From positions 62,001 through 126,000 of the forward strand of contig JAOAAY010000007.1 of NCBI GenBank assembly GCA_026418615.1: a stretch of 64,000 bases of DNA, given 5' to 3'. Position numbers and translations under genes: made by a program. Origin of the DNA: Candidatus Sumerlaeaceae bacterium. GTDB taxonomy: Bacteria > Sumerlaeota > Sumerlaeia > Sumerlaeales > Sumerlaeaceae. Below are positions 11,791 to 20,972 of the stretch, piece after piece (the stretch's first letter is position 1; every line of letters begins with the position of its first letter). The notes beneath the pieces were generated by a model. The model saw only the letters and a program-made list of their open reading frames with translations. It ran no database searches and was not told the origin of the DNA.

Positions 11791-12670
11791 TCCGGAACAC
11801 ACCCGGCTGCTCCAACCGCGGGAGGGCTCAGGTAGATCCTCGGCGGTTCAACCGTTCCCGCTTGCTTCAACGCCGGAACACACCGTGTCTTTGCGCAGGG
11901 CGGCCTTTTCTGCGGCGGAGGTCATAGGCGTAAGCACTGCTATCGCGGTCCTATTCTGGGTGCTCAATCCGCGAATGCTTCAGCCGGGCATGCCGCCCAT
12001 TGTTGTCGCTGTGGGCGTGCTTTTAGGCGTTTATGTGATCTGGCTATCTCCGTGCTGGATTCACGGCGATTCGCTTGCCGACCGTGGCCTCGGCAGCCGC
12101 GACACCCTGTTTGTTCGAACGGATAATTTCTGGTGCGCCGCCGGGGTATTTGCGCCGCTATCTGCCGTCTTGGCATGCTTGCTTGTTCTTGTCGGACTTT
12201 TGCGCAACCCATCTTCGTTTGGCGAGATCAACTGGTATCGGTTCCTGATCAAGCACGGTTTATACCTCGTGTGGGCAGTGGTTCAGTCGCTGTTTTTCTT
12301 TGGATTTTTCATGCAACGATTAACTGCGATAACGGCGGTCGCACTGAAATCGTTGTCATGGGGATTTGACGGCCTTCGGTGCTCAGTCGTCTTGCTGACT
12401 GCCGGGCTTTTTTCCGTCGCTCATGCGCCCAATTTGCTGATGATGGTCCTGACTTTTCTCGCCGGCATCTTGTGGGGCTGGCATTTTTGGGCGCAACGGA
12501 ATCTCCTCGTCCTTGCCGCCAGCCATGCCTTTCTTGGCACGATCATTCATCAGGTTCTCATGCTTAACATGCGTGTTGGTCCCGCCTATTGGGAGCCCCA
12601 TCGGTTCTACGCCAACCGGGTTTTGTTTCCTTTCATCTCGCATTGGATGGGGTCACCGCAATATCATTAG
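11777..12670 (+). CDS. CPBP-family (CAAX protease-like) membrane protein with degenerate motif 1
   Basis: Multi-TM protein; motif-2-like FSVAH and motif-3-like ASHAFLGTI; expected EExxxR position reads QSLFFF. Confidence 0.7.
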   Translation: MSVYNPEHTRLLQPREGSGRSSAVQPFPLASTPEHTVSLRRAAFSAAEVIGVSTAIAVLFWVLNPRMLQPGMPPIVVAVGVLLGVYVIWLSPCWIHGDSLADRGLGSRDTLFVRTDNFWCAAGVFAPLSAVLACLLVLVGLLRNPSSFGEINWYRFLIKHGLYLVWAVVQSLFFFGFFMQRLTAITAVALKSLSWGFDGLRCSVVLLTAGLFSVAHAPNLLMMVLTFLAGILWGWHFWAQRNLLVLAASHAFLGTIIHQVLMLNMRVGPAYWEPHRFYANRVLFPFISHWMGSPQYH

Positions 12671-12683
12671 ACCGACTGGAGCG

Positions 12684-13889
12684 TCATTCCCTCGAAAGTT
12701 TGGCCAGCCAGTAAAGGCCTATCCCGGCAAGCAGGAGGTTTGCTGCGCCAAAGGCAGGGGGGCCAGCCGACAGACCGTTGAGCGTCAGCGCCGCCGCAAT
12801 TTTCGTTAAGCCATAATAAACCGCGATGAGCAGCAGGGAAAGAGCGAACCCCGCGGCGTTGCCAACGGGGCGGGTGCGCAGCGCAAGCGGAAACGACACA
12901 AGGGCCATAGCCAGAGAGGCGAACGGCAGGCTTAGCCGCAGGAGCAGTTCCAGACGGTACGAGTAGTTCAACTGCATATCAAAGTCGGCGGTGGCCTCAA
13001 TTTCCCGCACCGTGGACCACTTCATGGGCACCTTCCCGCGGGGCGGATTCCATGCAAGCGGCCACAGTTCGGGGGTCGTCATTTCCCGCGCCGTCTTGCG
13101 GAAAACCCCCGTCTGAGTGCGTGAAAACAAAGGATGGACACCCCGAGTCAGAGTCTCGAAGCGGGTCGCCCCCCAGTTTAGCCGGTCTCTCAGGTGCAAG
13201 GTGCCAGAGGTCAGCACGATGTGAATCATGCGCTCCTCGAGGTCGGCGACAATCCGGCCCCGCGCGGCCGTAATCACAGTGTCAGAAAAAACCTCTCCGT
13301 TGCCCGCTTGTGTCGTGCGTCCCGTCTGTGCTCGTGGCCGTGACCTTAGGACAACATTGACCATTTCGCCAGTCGCCTCGTCACGGCTGTCATAGTAAAT
13401 CATCGCATTCGACCCGCTTTCAGCCGTGAACTCAAACGGCCGGCCCGGCGGAATGTCCGAAAGCATGCGAAACTGTATGACAAGGGCTTGGTCTGTGCTG
13501 CGCAGGTTGCATCTCGGGACCGTCCAATGTGCTCCGGCAACGGAGAGAATGCTTGCCAGCGCGCTCAGGGCCAGCAGGGGGCGGAAAGCGCAGACCGGGC
13601 TGTGCCCCGCCGCACGCAGCGCCAGTATCTCGCCATTGGCAGCCAGTTGGCCGCAACCGGTCAGAATAGCCATGGACATAGCCATGGGCACTGCCAACAT
13701 GAACGCCGCTGGTAACGCCGTGACAAGCATCATCGCGGCTGGAACCATGAGGGTCAACTGGCCCTCCATCATCAGATCGGCGAGTCGTGCGATGAGTTGG
13801 GCAAGGCAGACCACCGTGTACACGACCAGTGCTACCCAGAACGGTCGTACAGTCTCTTGAACAACATGGCGGTGGAGCGTCGTGACCAA
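12684..13889 (-). CDS. LptF/LptG (YjgP/YjgQ) family permease
   Basis: N-terminal TM block, ANGEILALRAAGHSP motif, C-terminal TMs. Confidence 0.88.
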   Translation of the reverse strand: MVTTLHRHVVQETVRPFWVALVVYTVVCLAQLIARLADLMMEGQLTLMVPAAMMLVTALPAAFMLAVPMAMSMAILTGCGQLAANGEILALRAAGHSPVCAFRPLLALSALASILSVAGAHWTVPRCNLRSTDQALVIQFRMLSDIPPGRPFEFTAESGSNAMIYYDSRDEATGEMVNVVLRSRPRAQTGRTTQAGNGEVFSDTVITAARGRIVADLEERMIHIVLTSGTLHLRDRLNWGATRFETLTRGVHPLFSRTQTGVFRKTAREMTTPELWPLAWNPPRGKVPMKWSTVREIEATADFDMQLNYSYRLELLLRLSLPFASLAMALVSFPLALRTRPVGNAAGFALSLLLIAVYYGLTKIAAALTLNGLSAGPPAFGAANLLLAGIGLYWLAKLSRE

Positions 13890-14065
13890 AACCCGGTGCC
13901 GGGCCTCCTGCAGGGATTATGGCTGCCAGACGAGTCGCCTCTTCCGAACCGCGTTTGTAAAGATCCGACAGCAAGAAAAGGGCGAGCCGCACGGGACGGT
14001 GAAAAACCCGTTGCTTACGCCACTGCGGATATTTTGATCGGCGTGTTGGTCAACTCCCGCGGGAG

Positions 14066-15301
14066 GTGTTCGGTTTGGCAGTGATCGTACAGAAGTTCGG
14101 CGGGTCGAGCGTCGCCGATCCTGATAAAATCCGCAATGTCGCCCGGATTGCGATTGGGGAAAAGGAACGCGGTAACCAGGTCGTCGTCGTCGTCTCTGCC
14201 ATGGGCAAGACTACGGACAATCTTTTGAAACTCGCGCACGAAATCACAAGCGATCCGGATCCGCGCGAGATCGACATGCTTATCTCCACGGGTGAGCAGA
14301 TCTCCATAGCCATGCTGGCTATCGCGATCCAGTCCATGGGCCATCCAGCCCGCTCTTTCACAGGCCCTCAGGTCGGCATCCTCACGGACAACGCGCACCG
14401 CAAAGCCAAAATCGTGCACATCAACGATTCGGTGCTCCGTCGCGAACTCAACGAGGGACGCATTGTTATCGTCGCAGGCTTTCAAGGCATGACCATGGAC
14501 AATGAAGTGACCACCCTTGGCCGAGGTGGAAGCGACCTGACGGCTGTCGCCCTTGCTGCCGCCCTCAAGGCGGATGTGTGCGACATCTACACGGATGTGG
14601 ACGGGGTTTACACCGCCGATCCGAGGATTGTCCCCAACGCGAGGAAACTGGACCGGATTTCCTACGATGAGATGCTCGAACTCGCCAGTCTTGGCGCCAA
14701 AGTGCTTCACTCGCGCTGTGTGGAAGTAGGTAAAAACTTTAATGTCCCCATTCATGTCCGCAGCAGTTTCAATCTCGTTCCCGGCACCATGGTGGTACAG
14801 GAGGTAAAAGAAATGGAAGACATCGTAGTGAGTGGCGTGGCCTACAATCGCGCGGAGGCCAAGATTTCGGTGCTCGGCGTGCCCGACCGCCCCGGAATCG
14901 CCGCCAAACTGTTCGGCATGCTTGGCGACCGCGGCGTTGTCGTGGACATGATCATTCAGAATGTCGGCTCCAGCGGGCTGAACGACATTTCGTTTACGGT
15001 TTCCAAAGACGACCTGACGGAAGCCCTGAAGATTGCCGATGAGTTTGCCAAAGAGACTGGCGCGCGCGAAGTCATCAGTGATCGCAACATCGCCAAGGTT
15101 TCCGTCGTCGGAGTGGGGATGAAAAGCCATTCCAATGTGGCAGCCACCATGTTCAAGGCGTTAGCCAAGAATAACATTAACATCCAGATGATCAGCACTT
15201 CCGAAATCAAGATCTCGTGTCTCATTGACGAGAAGGATGTGGATGTGGCTGTCCGCGCCATTCATGATGAGTTCGAGTTGCAGGAGGCCGTGAAATCATG
15301 A
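14066..15301 (+). CDS. lysC: Aspartate kinase
   Basis: VIVQKFGGSSVADPDKIRNVA, GRGGSDLTAVALAAAL, tandem ACT domains; start codon uncertain (an internal TTG/GTG is also possible). Confidence 0.96.
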   Translation: MFGLAVIVQKFGGSSVADPDKIRNVARIAIGEKERGNQVVVVVSAMGKTTDNLLKLAHEITSDPDPREIDMLISTGEQISIAMLAIAIQSMGHPARSFTGPQVGILTDNAHRKAKIVHINDSVLRRELNEGRIVIVAGFQGMTMDNEVTTLGRGGSDLTAVALAAALKADVCDIYTDVDGVYTADPRIVPNARKLDRISYDEMLELASLGAKVLHSRCVEVGKNFNVPIHVRSSFNLVPGTMVVQEVKEMEDIVVSGVAYNRAEAKISVLGVPDRPGIAAKLFGMLGDRGVVVDMIIQNVGSSGLNDISFTVSKDDLTEALKIADEFAKETGAREVISDRNIAKVSVVGVGMKSHSNVAATMFKALAKNNINIQMISTSEIKISCLIDEKDVDVAVRAIHDEFELQEAVKS

Positions 15302-16257
15302 CGGAGCGGCCCAAGCCGGTCGACCTGTCAAAGATCACGACCTATTCCATACGCAATCGCCCTGCGAAAGTTGATTTCTCGCTACTGGCTAAGGCGCCGA
15401 ACATCCATCAGCCTCTCAGTGAGTTCTTCGAGACGCTGCCGGCGGTGCTGAAAGCCCGGGAACTGCTCATTGCGTGTCAGCGCATCGCCGAGGCCCGGCT
15501 GAAGAGCAAGGCCATCATTTTCATGATGGGTGCCCATGTGGTCAAAGTGGGGCTGGGTCCCATCGTCATTCGTATGATGGAGGAAAACCTCATCACCTGC
15601 GTGGCCATGAACGGTGCCGCCACGATTCATGACTTCGAACTGGCCTGCTTTGGGCAAACCAGCGAGGAAGTCGAGCGCGGTCTCGCCGACGGCACCTTTG
15701 GGATGGTCAAGGAAACCGCAGAAATGATGAACAAAATCACGCGCGACGGCGTGAAGGTTGGTTGCGGTCTTGGCGAGGCGCTCGGGCGCGGCCTGCGCCA
15801 CCTCCTGCCCCGGTACGAACGGGTCAGCATCGTCGCCAACACCCATCGCCTTGGGGTACCCCTCACAGTCCATGTCGCTCTGGGAACGGACACGATCCAT
15901 CAGCATCCGTCGTGCGATGGCGAGTCCTATGGCAAAGGTACCATGCGGGACTTTCGGCTTCTCGCTGCGGCGGTCGCCGGGCTGCACGAGGGGGGAGTTG
16001 TCATCAATTGTGGCAGCGCCGTGATCCTGCCGGAGGTCTTCCTGAAGGCCTTAACGGTAGCCCGCAACCTCGGGTGCCCCGTGCGGGATTTCACGGCTAT
16101 TAATATGGATATGATCCAGCATTATCGCCCTAATACGAATGTGGTGCAACGGCCGACGCGGACGGGGGGGACTGCAATCTCCCTCACAGGCCACCATGAG
16201 ATTATGCTTCCTCTGCTGTACGCTGGCGTGAAATCATTCCTCTTGGAGTACCGGTGA
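15298..16257 (+). CDS. Deoxyhypusine synthase-like family protein
   Basis: GMVKETAEMMN, VHVALGTDTIHQHPSCDGESYGKGTMRDFR, GGVVINCGSAVILPEVFLKALTVARNLG; 4 nt overlap with lysC. Confidence 0.75.
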   Translation: MTERPKPVDLSKITTYSIRNRPAKVDFSLLAKAPNIHQPLSEFFETLPAVLKARELLIACQRIAEARLKSKAIIFMMGAHVVKVGLGPIVIRMMEENLITCVAMNGAATIHDFELACFGQTSEEVERGLADGTFGMVKETAEMMNKITRDGVKVGCGLGEALGRGLRHLLPRYERVSIVANTHRLGVPLTVHVALGTDTIHQHPSCDGESYGKGTMRDFRLLAAAVAGLHEGGVVINCGSAVILPEVFLKALTVARNLGCPVRDFTAINMDMIQHYRPNTNVVQRPTRTGGTAISLTGHHEIMLPLLYAGVKSFLLEYR

Positions 16258-16294
16258 TCGGTGACCCCCGGATACTGCGGGCGGAGCCAGAAGT

Positions 16295-17935
16295 ATGAAA
16301 AGCCTGCGAATCGCGATGTTTGCCGCATCGGCGCTCATCATTGTTGCGTTGACCTTCCTACTGACCTTTCTGCTCGACAGCGAGTCGAGCCAAAGCCCGA
16401 CGAAACAGTTTGACCGGCCCGAAGCCGTGGCCGGCGCCCAACCGCTTCCGCCGGGCGGTCGTCGGATGCCGGAAGGGGCGGTACCATCCAGCCCGACTGT
16501 GCACGGCCAACCATCTGATTCATCACCTAACCGCGCACTGCCCGTCCGGACAGGTGAGACTTCAGGCTACAACTTGGCAGGCACGGTGTGTGACCTTGGT
16601 GGGGATCCGGTCGCAAATGCGATTGTCTGGGTTCGTCTCGTATCCGGCGAGCGTGCGGCGACCTTAGAGCGTCGGACCGACCGAGATGGGCGTTTTCGCA
16701 TCGATAATCTCCCGATCGAAACGATTCCGCTCCTTACGGTTCGGGCTGATGGGTATCAAGAAACAAGCATTGAAAACATTGCTCTTCCGGCATCAGATCT
16801 CAATATTTACTTAAAGCCGCTAACCGGCGTGACCGTCGAGGTCATGCGGGCTGAAGCCGGTTCGATGTCACCGTGGACCGATGAGGTCACGCTGCATCTC
16901 TTGCGGCGCTCCGAATCGGTTGCACCGCCGTTGCGCACCAGTGGCATGGCGGAAGCCGGTCGGCCTCTCGGCGGATATTCGGCCATTCGCACGGACAAAT
17001 TCAGGTCCGCGGATGGCCGACACTACCTTCGGGACATTCCGCCGGGCACTTATCGCCTCATTGCTCAGGCCGGTTTGGAGTACGCAGAGTCGGCACCTTT
17101 TACGGTTGAGGCGGTCGGATCAAGCCAGTGCCGGTTGATTCTTGGCTTACGCGGGGTTCTGAGAGGTCGCGTTGTCGATGCGGAAACTTCGGCGCCACTC
17201 GAGGGGGCCATCGCCCGGCTGGCCCAGACCGGCCGACCACCGATCGCCGGAGCACCCCTTACTTTCGAGGCGAGAGCCGGTCACGATGGCGCGTTCGAAT
17301 TGCGCGATGTCATCCCAAGTCAGTACACCTTGACCTTAGGCGCAGATAAGTATTCGACCCGGTCCATTGAGGAGTTGACAATCCGCCCCGGTGACAACGG
17401 CGAAGCGGTTACCTATGAACTGGCCAAGGGGCAGGCAAGTCTATCCGTGCGCGTACTGGCACCAACAGGCGCGCCCGCTGACGGGGTCAGGTTGGCTTTG
17501 CTCAACGAGTCCCCGGCGGCCGATACCAAAGCGCGCTTTCTCGAAACTGATCGAACCGGAGTCGCGCGCTTCGAGCCTGTTGCGGCCGGGCGCTATTCCA
17601 TTGCTCTGACATACCCCGCGCAGCGACCGCGGCAAAAAACTCTCGAGGTCATCATTGCCGAGGGTGAGAATCGTGAAGTGACGGTTCAATTCCAGCCGCT
17701 CGTGCGTGTGGCCGGCCTTGCCAAACGAGGCGGCGCACCGTACGAAGGGCTGATCGCCTTCGTTGCGCGAGGCAATGTTGCCGCAGAGGATTTCGCCCGG
17801 GCCGATGCGACAGGCGCGTACGCCATCGAACTGGAACCTGGCGAATATGTCGTCGGCCGGCCGGGTCAGCCGGGTACTGCCCAGTTGACGGTCCCTCCCG
17901 CCCCTGAATACGCCGCGAACTTGACGCTGGACTAA
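16295..17935 (+). CDS. Secreted/membrane-anchored protein with repeated carboxypeptidase-regulatory-like (CarboxypepD_reg) domains
   Basis: N-terminal TM; repeats such as GTVCDLGGDPVANAIVWV and GRVVDAETSAPLEGAIARL...DGAFELRDVIPSQYTLTL. Confidence 0.8.
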   Translation: MKSLRIAMFAASALIIVALTFLLTFLLDSESSQSPTKQFDRPEAVAGAQPLPPGGRRMPEGAVPSSPTVHGQPSDSSPNRALPVRTGETSGYNLAGTVCDLGGDPVANAIVWVRLVSGERAATLERRTDRDGRFRIDNLPIETIPLLTVRADGYQETSIENIALPASDLNIYLKPLTGVTVEVMRAEAGSMSPWTDEVTLHLLRRSESVAPPLRTSGMAEAGRPLGGYSAIRTDKFRSADGRHYLRDIPPGTYRLIAQAGLEYAESAPFTVEAVGSSQCRLILGLRGVLRGRVVDAETSAPLEGAIARLAQTGRPPIAGAPLTFEARAGHDGAFELRDVIPSQYTLTLGADKYSTRSIEELTIRPGDNGEAVTYELAKGQASLSVRVLAPTGAPADGVRLALLNESPAADTKARFLETDRTGVARFEPVAAGRYSIALTYPAQRPRQKTLEVIIAEGENREVTVQFQPLVRVAGLAKRGGAPYEGLIAFVARGNVAAEDFARADATGAYAIELEPGEYVVGRPGQPGTAQLTVPPAPEYAANLTLD

Positions 17936-17959
17936 TCGGACGGTTGCGAAGCCTCGGAC

Positions 17960-18790
17960 TTAGAGTAATCCGGCAATCTGCGAACGCACACTGGGGCGGC
18001 GCAGTTTTTTGATCGCCTTGCGCTCGACCCGCCGAACTCCCTCTTGGCTCATCCCGACGACTTTGCTTGTGCTGCGAAGGCTCATCTCGTTGCCGTCAAC
18101 AAAGCCGAACCGCAACCGCAGGACTTGCTGCTCGCGGGGGGTCAGCGTGCCAAGAACCGCGCTAACCCGCTGACGCTTTTCCTGATCCAAACAACGATCC
18201 AGCGGCGAGGGAGTGCGTTCGTCACGCAGTTTGCTGAGCAACTGGGGCGACTCCTCTTCGGTTTCCATATCCAGCGACAGCACGCTGTCGCGCAGTTGCA
18301 TCAGGTGCTCGAGTTTGTCTTCGTCCACACCCACAATGAGGGCCAGTTCGCGGGTTGACGGGGCACGCCCGTGTGTCTGGGTAAATGTGGACACAGCCTC
18401 CGAGACATGCCCAAGCAGCCGGCTCTTGCGGATCGGCAACCGGATCAGATTGCACTGCTTGCGCAACGCCAACTGGATAGCCTGCCGGATCCAGAACGCC
18501 GCATAAGTCGAAAAACGGTAACCCTTTCGATAATCAAACTTGTCTACGACTTCGAGCAGACCGATATTGCCCTCTTGGATCAGGTCGGCCAAACTCACGC
18601 CACGACCGGCAAAACCCATGGCCATTTTGATCACGAACCGAAGGTTCGACTCGACGATTTTTTCGCGGGCCGACTCGTCTCCCGCCTCGAGACGCTTGAA
18701 GAGTTCCACTTCCTGCTCCCGGGTCAGGACCGGGTGCTTGGCCACTTCCTTCAGGTAGTGTTTCATCTCTTCGTTCAAGTTCGTTCTCAT
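17960..18790 (-). CDS. RNA polymerase sigma-70 family factor (RpoD/RpoS-type, short)
   Basis: NLRFVIKMAMGFAGRGVSLADLIQEGNIGLLEVVDKFDYRKGYRFSTYAAFWIRQAI; LTPREQQVLRLRFGF. Confidence 0.95.
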   Translation of the reverse strand: MRTNLNEEMKHYLKEVAKHPVLTREQEVELFKRLEAGDESAREKIVESNLRFVIKMAMGFAGRGVSLADLIQEGNIGLLEVVDKFDYRKGYRFSTYAAFWIRQAIQLALRKQCNLIRLPIRKSRLLGHVSEAVSTFTQTHGRAPSTRELALIVGVDEDKLEHLMQLRDSVLSLDMETEEESPQLLSKLRDERTPSPLDRCLDQEKRQRVSAVLGTLTPREQQVLRLRFGFVDGNEMSLRSTSKVVGMSQEGVRRVERKAIKKLRRPSVRSQIAGLL

Positions 18791-18951
18791 GGGTAGTCCC
18801 TCGTACTACTGAGATGCCCTTGGAAGAGAGCAAAAGCAGGACCGAGCGCAGAATCATCACGACGCACCACTACAAATCATTGATAGTATTTGGGATACGA
18901 CGCTCGCGTCTTCGACGGTGCCCCAGCGAGCCGTATGCGGAGAAACTCACG

Positions 18952-18971
18952 CTGTGCGCTGAAGCGCACAG
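18952..18971. promoter_or_regulatory. Perfect inverted repeat (operator-like or RNA hairpin) in the sigma factor/nuoA divergent region
   Basis: CTGTGCGCT-ga-AGCGCACAG, 9 bp arms, 2 bp spacer, intergenic between divergent genes. Confidence 0.5.
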
Positions 18972-19143
18972 TTGGATGGGAAACAACTTTCCTATGCCTT
19001 GCCAAGTGTAGGCCATTGCCTTGGCCCTGTCAACTCGTTGTGGCTTATAGGCCATTCATGCATTTTTGCAGTTGCTCCGAGCCACTCAGGGGGCGACACT
19101 TCCTGAAAACTACGCTCCAGCACCGGACGGCCATAAGTCTCCC

Positions 19144-19668
19144 ATGGATCATTTGTTGTTCAATTTCGGCCTCGTGGCGGTTTTCCTCATCGTCGGCTTC
19201 GCATTTGTGTATGGGGCTTTGCTGTTTGGGTCGCTCCTCAGGCCGCGCCTGTACGGGCGGGATAAGATGCGCATCTACGAGTGTGGCGAGCCGACGATTG
19301 GCAGTTCCTGGATTCGCTACAATATAAGATTTTACATGGTTGCCTTAGTGTTTCTGATTTTTGATGTGGAGATCGCTTTTTTGTTTCCAGTTGCTTCTGT
19401 AATCACATGGTTCCGGGACGCTGGGCTGGGTTTGCTGGCGTACGCCGAAATTGTGACATTTGTGGTCATTTTGCTCATTGGATTCGCCTATGCTTGGCGC
19501 TATGGAAACTTGGACTGGATTTCGCCAGAGCCGGCGACGGGCAAGGGTGTTAAACCACCAACATCGCTCCTGGTTGCTGGCCGTGCCGAACTGGCGCTCG
19601 CGGCTCAGCGTTCAACGGCTGCCCCGCGGACCGCGGGCGGTGAAGAAACAGCATCCTCGGCAGAATAA
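19144..19668 (+). CDS. nuoA: NADH-quinone oxidoreductase subunit A
   Basis: YECGEPTIGSSWIRYNIRFYMVALVFLIFDVEIAFLFPVA. Confidence 0.95.
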   Translation: MDHLLFNFGLVAVFLIVGFAFVYGALLFGSLLRPRLYGRDKMRIYECGEPTIGSSWIRYNIRFYMVALVFLIFDVEIAFLFPVASVITWFRDAGLGLLAYAEIVTFVVILLIGFAYAWRYGNLDWISPEPATGKGVKPPTSLLVAGRAELALAAQRSTAAPRTAGGEETASSAE

Positions 19669-19674
19669 AGAAGC

Positions 19675-20343
19675 ATGGGAACCGGCAGCGAGACCGAGCG
19701 CCGTATCACGGGCCAATCCGATTTCTCGGACCGCGAGCGCGAACGCATCCGTAAGGAACTCAACGAGCAGATCCGCCGTGAAGGCCTTGACCGCGCCATT
19801 GTCGTTGCGCCGTTTGATGCAGTCGTCAATTGGGCGCGTTTGAGTTCGATATGGCCCATGACCTTCGGCCTTGCGTGTTGTGCCATTGAAATGATGGCGA
19901 CCGGCGCCTCGCGCTTCGACATTGACCGCTTCGGAGCGGGGGCTTTTCGCGCGACGCCGCGGCAGGCCGACCTCATGATCGTTGCGGGAACGGTCACCTA
20001 CAAGATGGCTCCGCGCGTGCAGCGATTGTACGAGCAAATGCCCGAACCGAAATATGTCATTGCCATGGGAGCCTGCGTGCTTGGAGGCGGCCCGTACTCT
20101 CTGCACGGTTATCATGTCGTAAAAGGGGTAGACAAACTGGTTCCGGTGGATGTCTATCTGCCCGGCTGCCCACCCCGACCGGAGGCACTGCTGGAAGCCC
20201 TGATGAGAATTCAGGAAAAGATTCGCAGCGAACGGCCGGTGGCGGCGCGGTTGGGGGTATACCCGGACGGGCTTGGACGGTCCATCGTTGACCCGCGGTT
20301 CCCTCGAAACTCTGAGCGAGTCGCCGGGGAGGGTGCGTCTTGA
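19675..20343 (+). CDS. nuoB: NADH-quinone oxidoreductase subunit B
   Basis: [58 protein letters not shown]. Confidence 0.97.
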   Translation: MGTGSETERRITGQSDFSDRERERIRKELNEQIRREGLDRAIVVAPFDAVVNWARLSSIWPMTFGLACCAIEMMATGASRFDIDRFGAGAFRATPRQADLMIVAGTVTYKMAPRVQRLYEQMPEPKYVIAMGACVLGGGPYSLHGYHVVKGVDKLVPVDVYLPGCPPRPEALLEALMRIQEKIRSERPVAARLGVYPDGLGRSIVDPRFPRNSERVAGEGAS

Positions 20344-20906
20344 ACGCGCGGGAAATTTACGAACTGCTCGAGGAAAAGTTCCCGGCGGATGTGCTCTCGC
20401 TCGATGATCAGGCAAAAACGCCGTTCATCAAGGTCCGCCGCGAGCGCATCCTGCCGATCATGCGTTTCCTCCGGGATGACCCGGCACTCCAGTTCGATTT
20501 CCTGCAGTTGATTACCGGAGTGGATTACCCGGACCATCTCGAATCCGTGTATCATTTGTACAGTTATCCGCTGCGCCACGCGATTGCCATCAAGGCCGAT
20601 CTTCCCCGCGAGGCGCCGGAGATTGACAGTGTCGAGGCTATCTGGCGGGCCGCCGACTGGCACGAACGGGAAACATTTGACCTCATGGGCATCATTTACA
20701 AGGGGCACCCGGATCTGCGGCGCATTCTGTGCCCTGAGGACTGGGTCGGGCATCCCTTGCGCAAAGATTATGTGCAGCCGGAAGAGTATCACGGCATATC
20801 GAATGTGCGCCGCATCGGGGATGATTGGTATCCGAAACCTGATGAGGATGCAAAGGCCATCATCCAGTTCAAGCCGCCCAAACCGGCCAAACCCTCCGCC
20901 TCTTGA
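20340..20906 (+). CDS. nuoC: NADH-quinone oxidoreductase subunit C
   Basis: [41 protein letters not shown]. Confidence 0.95.
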   Translation: MNAREIYELLEEKFPADVLSLDDQAKTPFIKVRRERILPIMRFLRDDPALQFDFLQLITGVDYPDHLESVYHLYSYPLRHAIAIKADLPREAPEIDSVEAIWRAADWHERETFDLMGIIYKGHPDLRRILCPEDWVGHPLRKDYVQPEEYHGISNVRRIGDDWYPKPDEDAKAIIQFKPPKPAKPSAS

Positions 20907-20914
20907 AAAGGGAA

Positions 20915-20944
20915 GGGGCCGGAACCCTTGCAGATTCCGGCCCC
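20915..20944. terminator. Intrinsic hairpin between convergent nuoC and pfp
   Basis: GGGGCCGGAA-cccttgcaga-TTCCGGCCCC: perfect 10 bp stem between convergent stops; weak T-rich run on the minus-strand side. Confidence 0.65.
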
Positions 20945-20972
20945 TCGACCCAGGCTTTGCACCGGCATCGTC

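Noticed and set aside
14015-15130. 371 aa minus-strand ORF antisense to lysC
   Set aside because: lysC on + has complete motifs; the antisense ORF is His/Asp/Gly-rich shadow coding.
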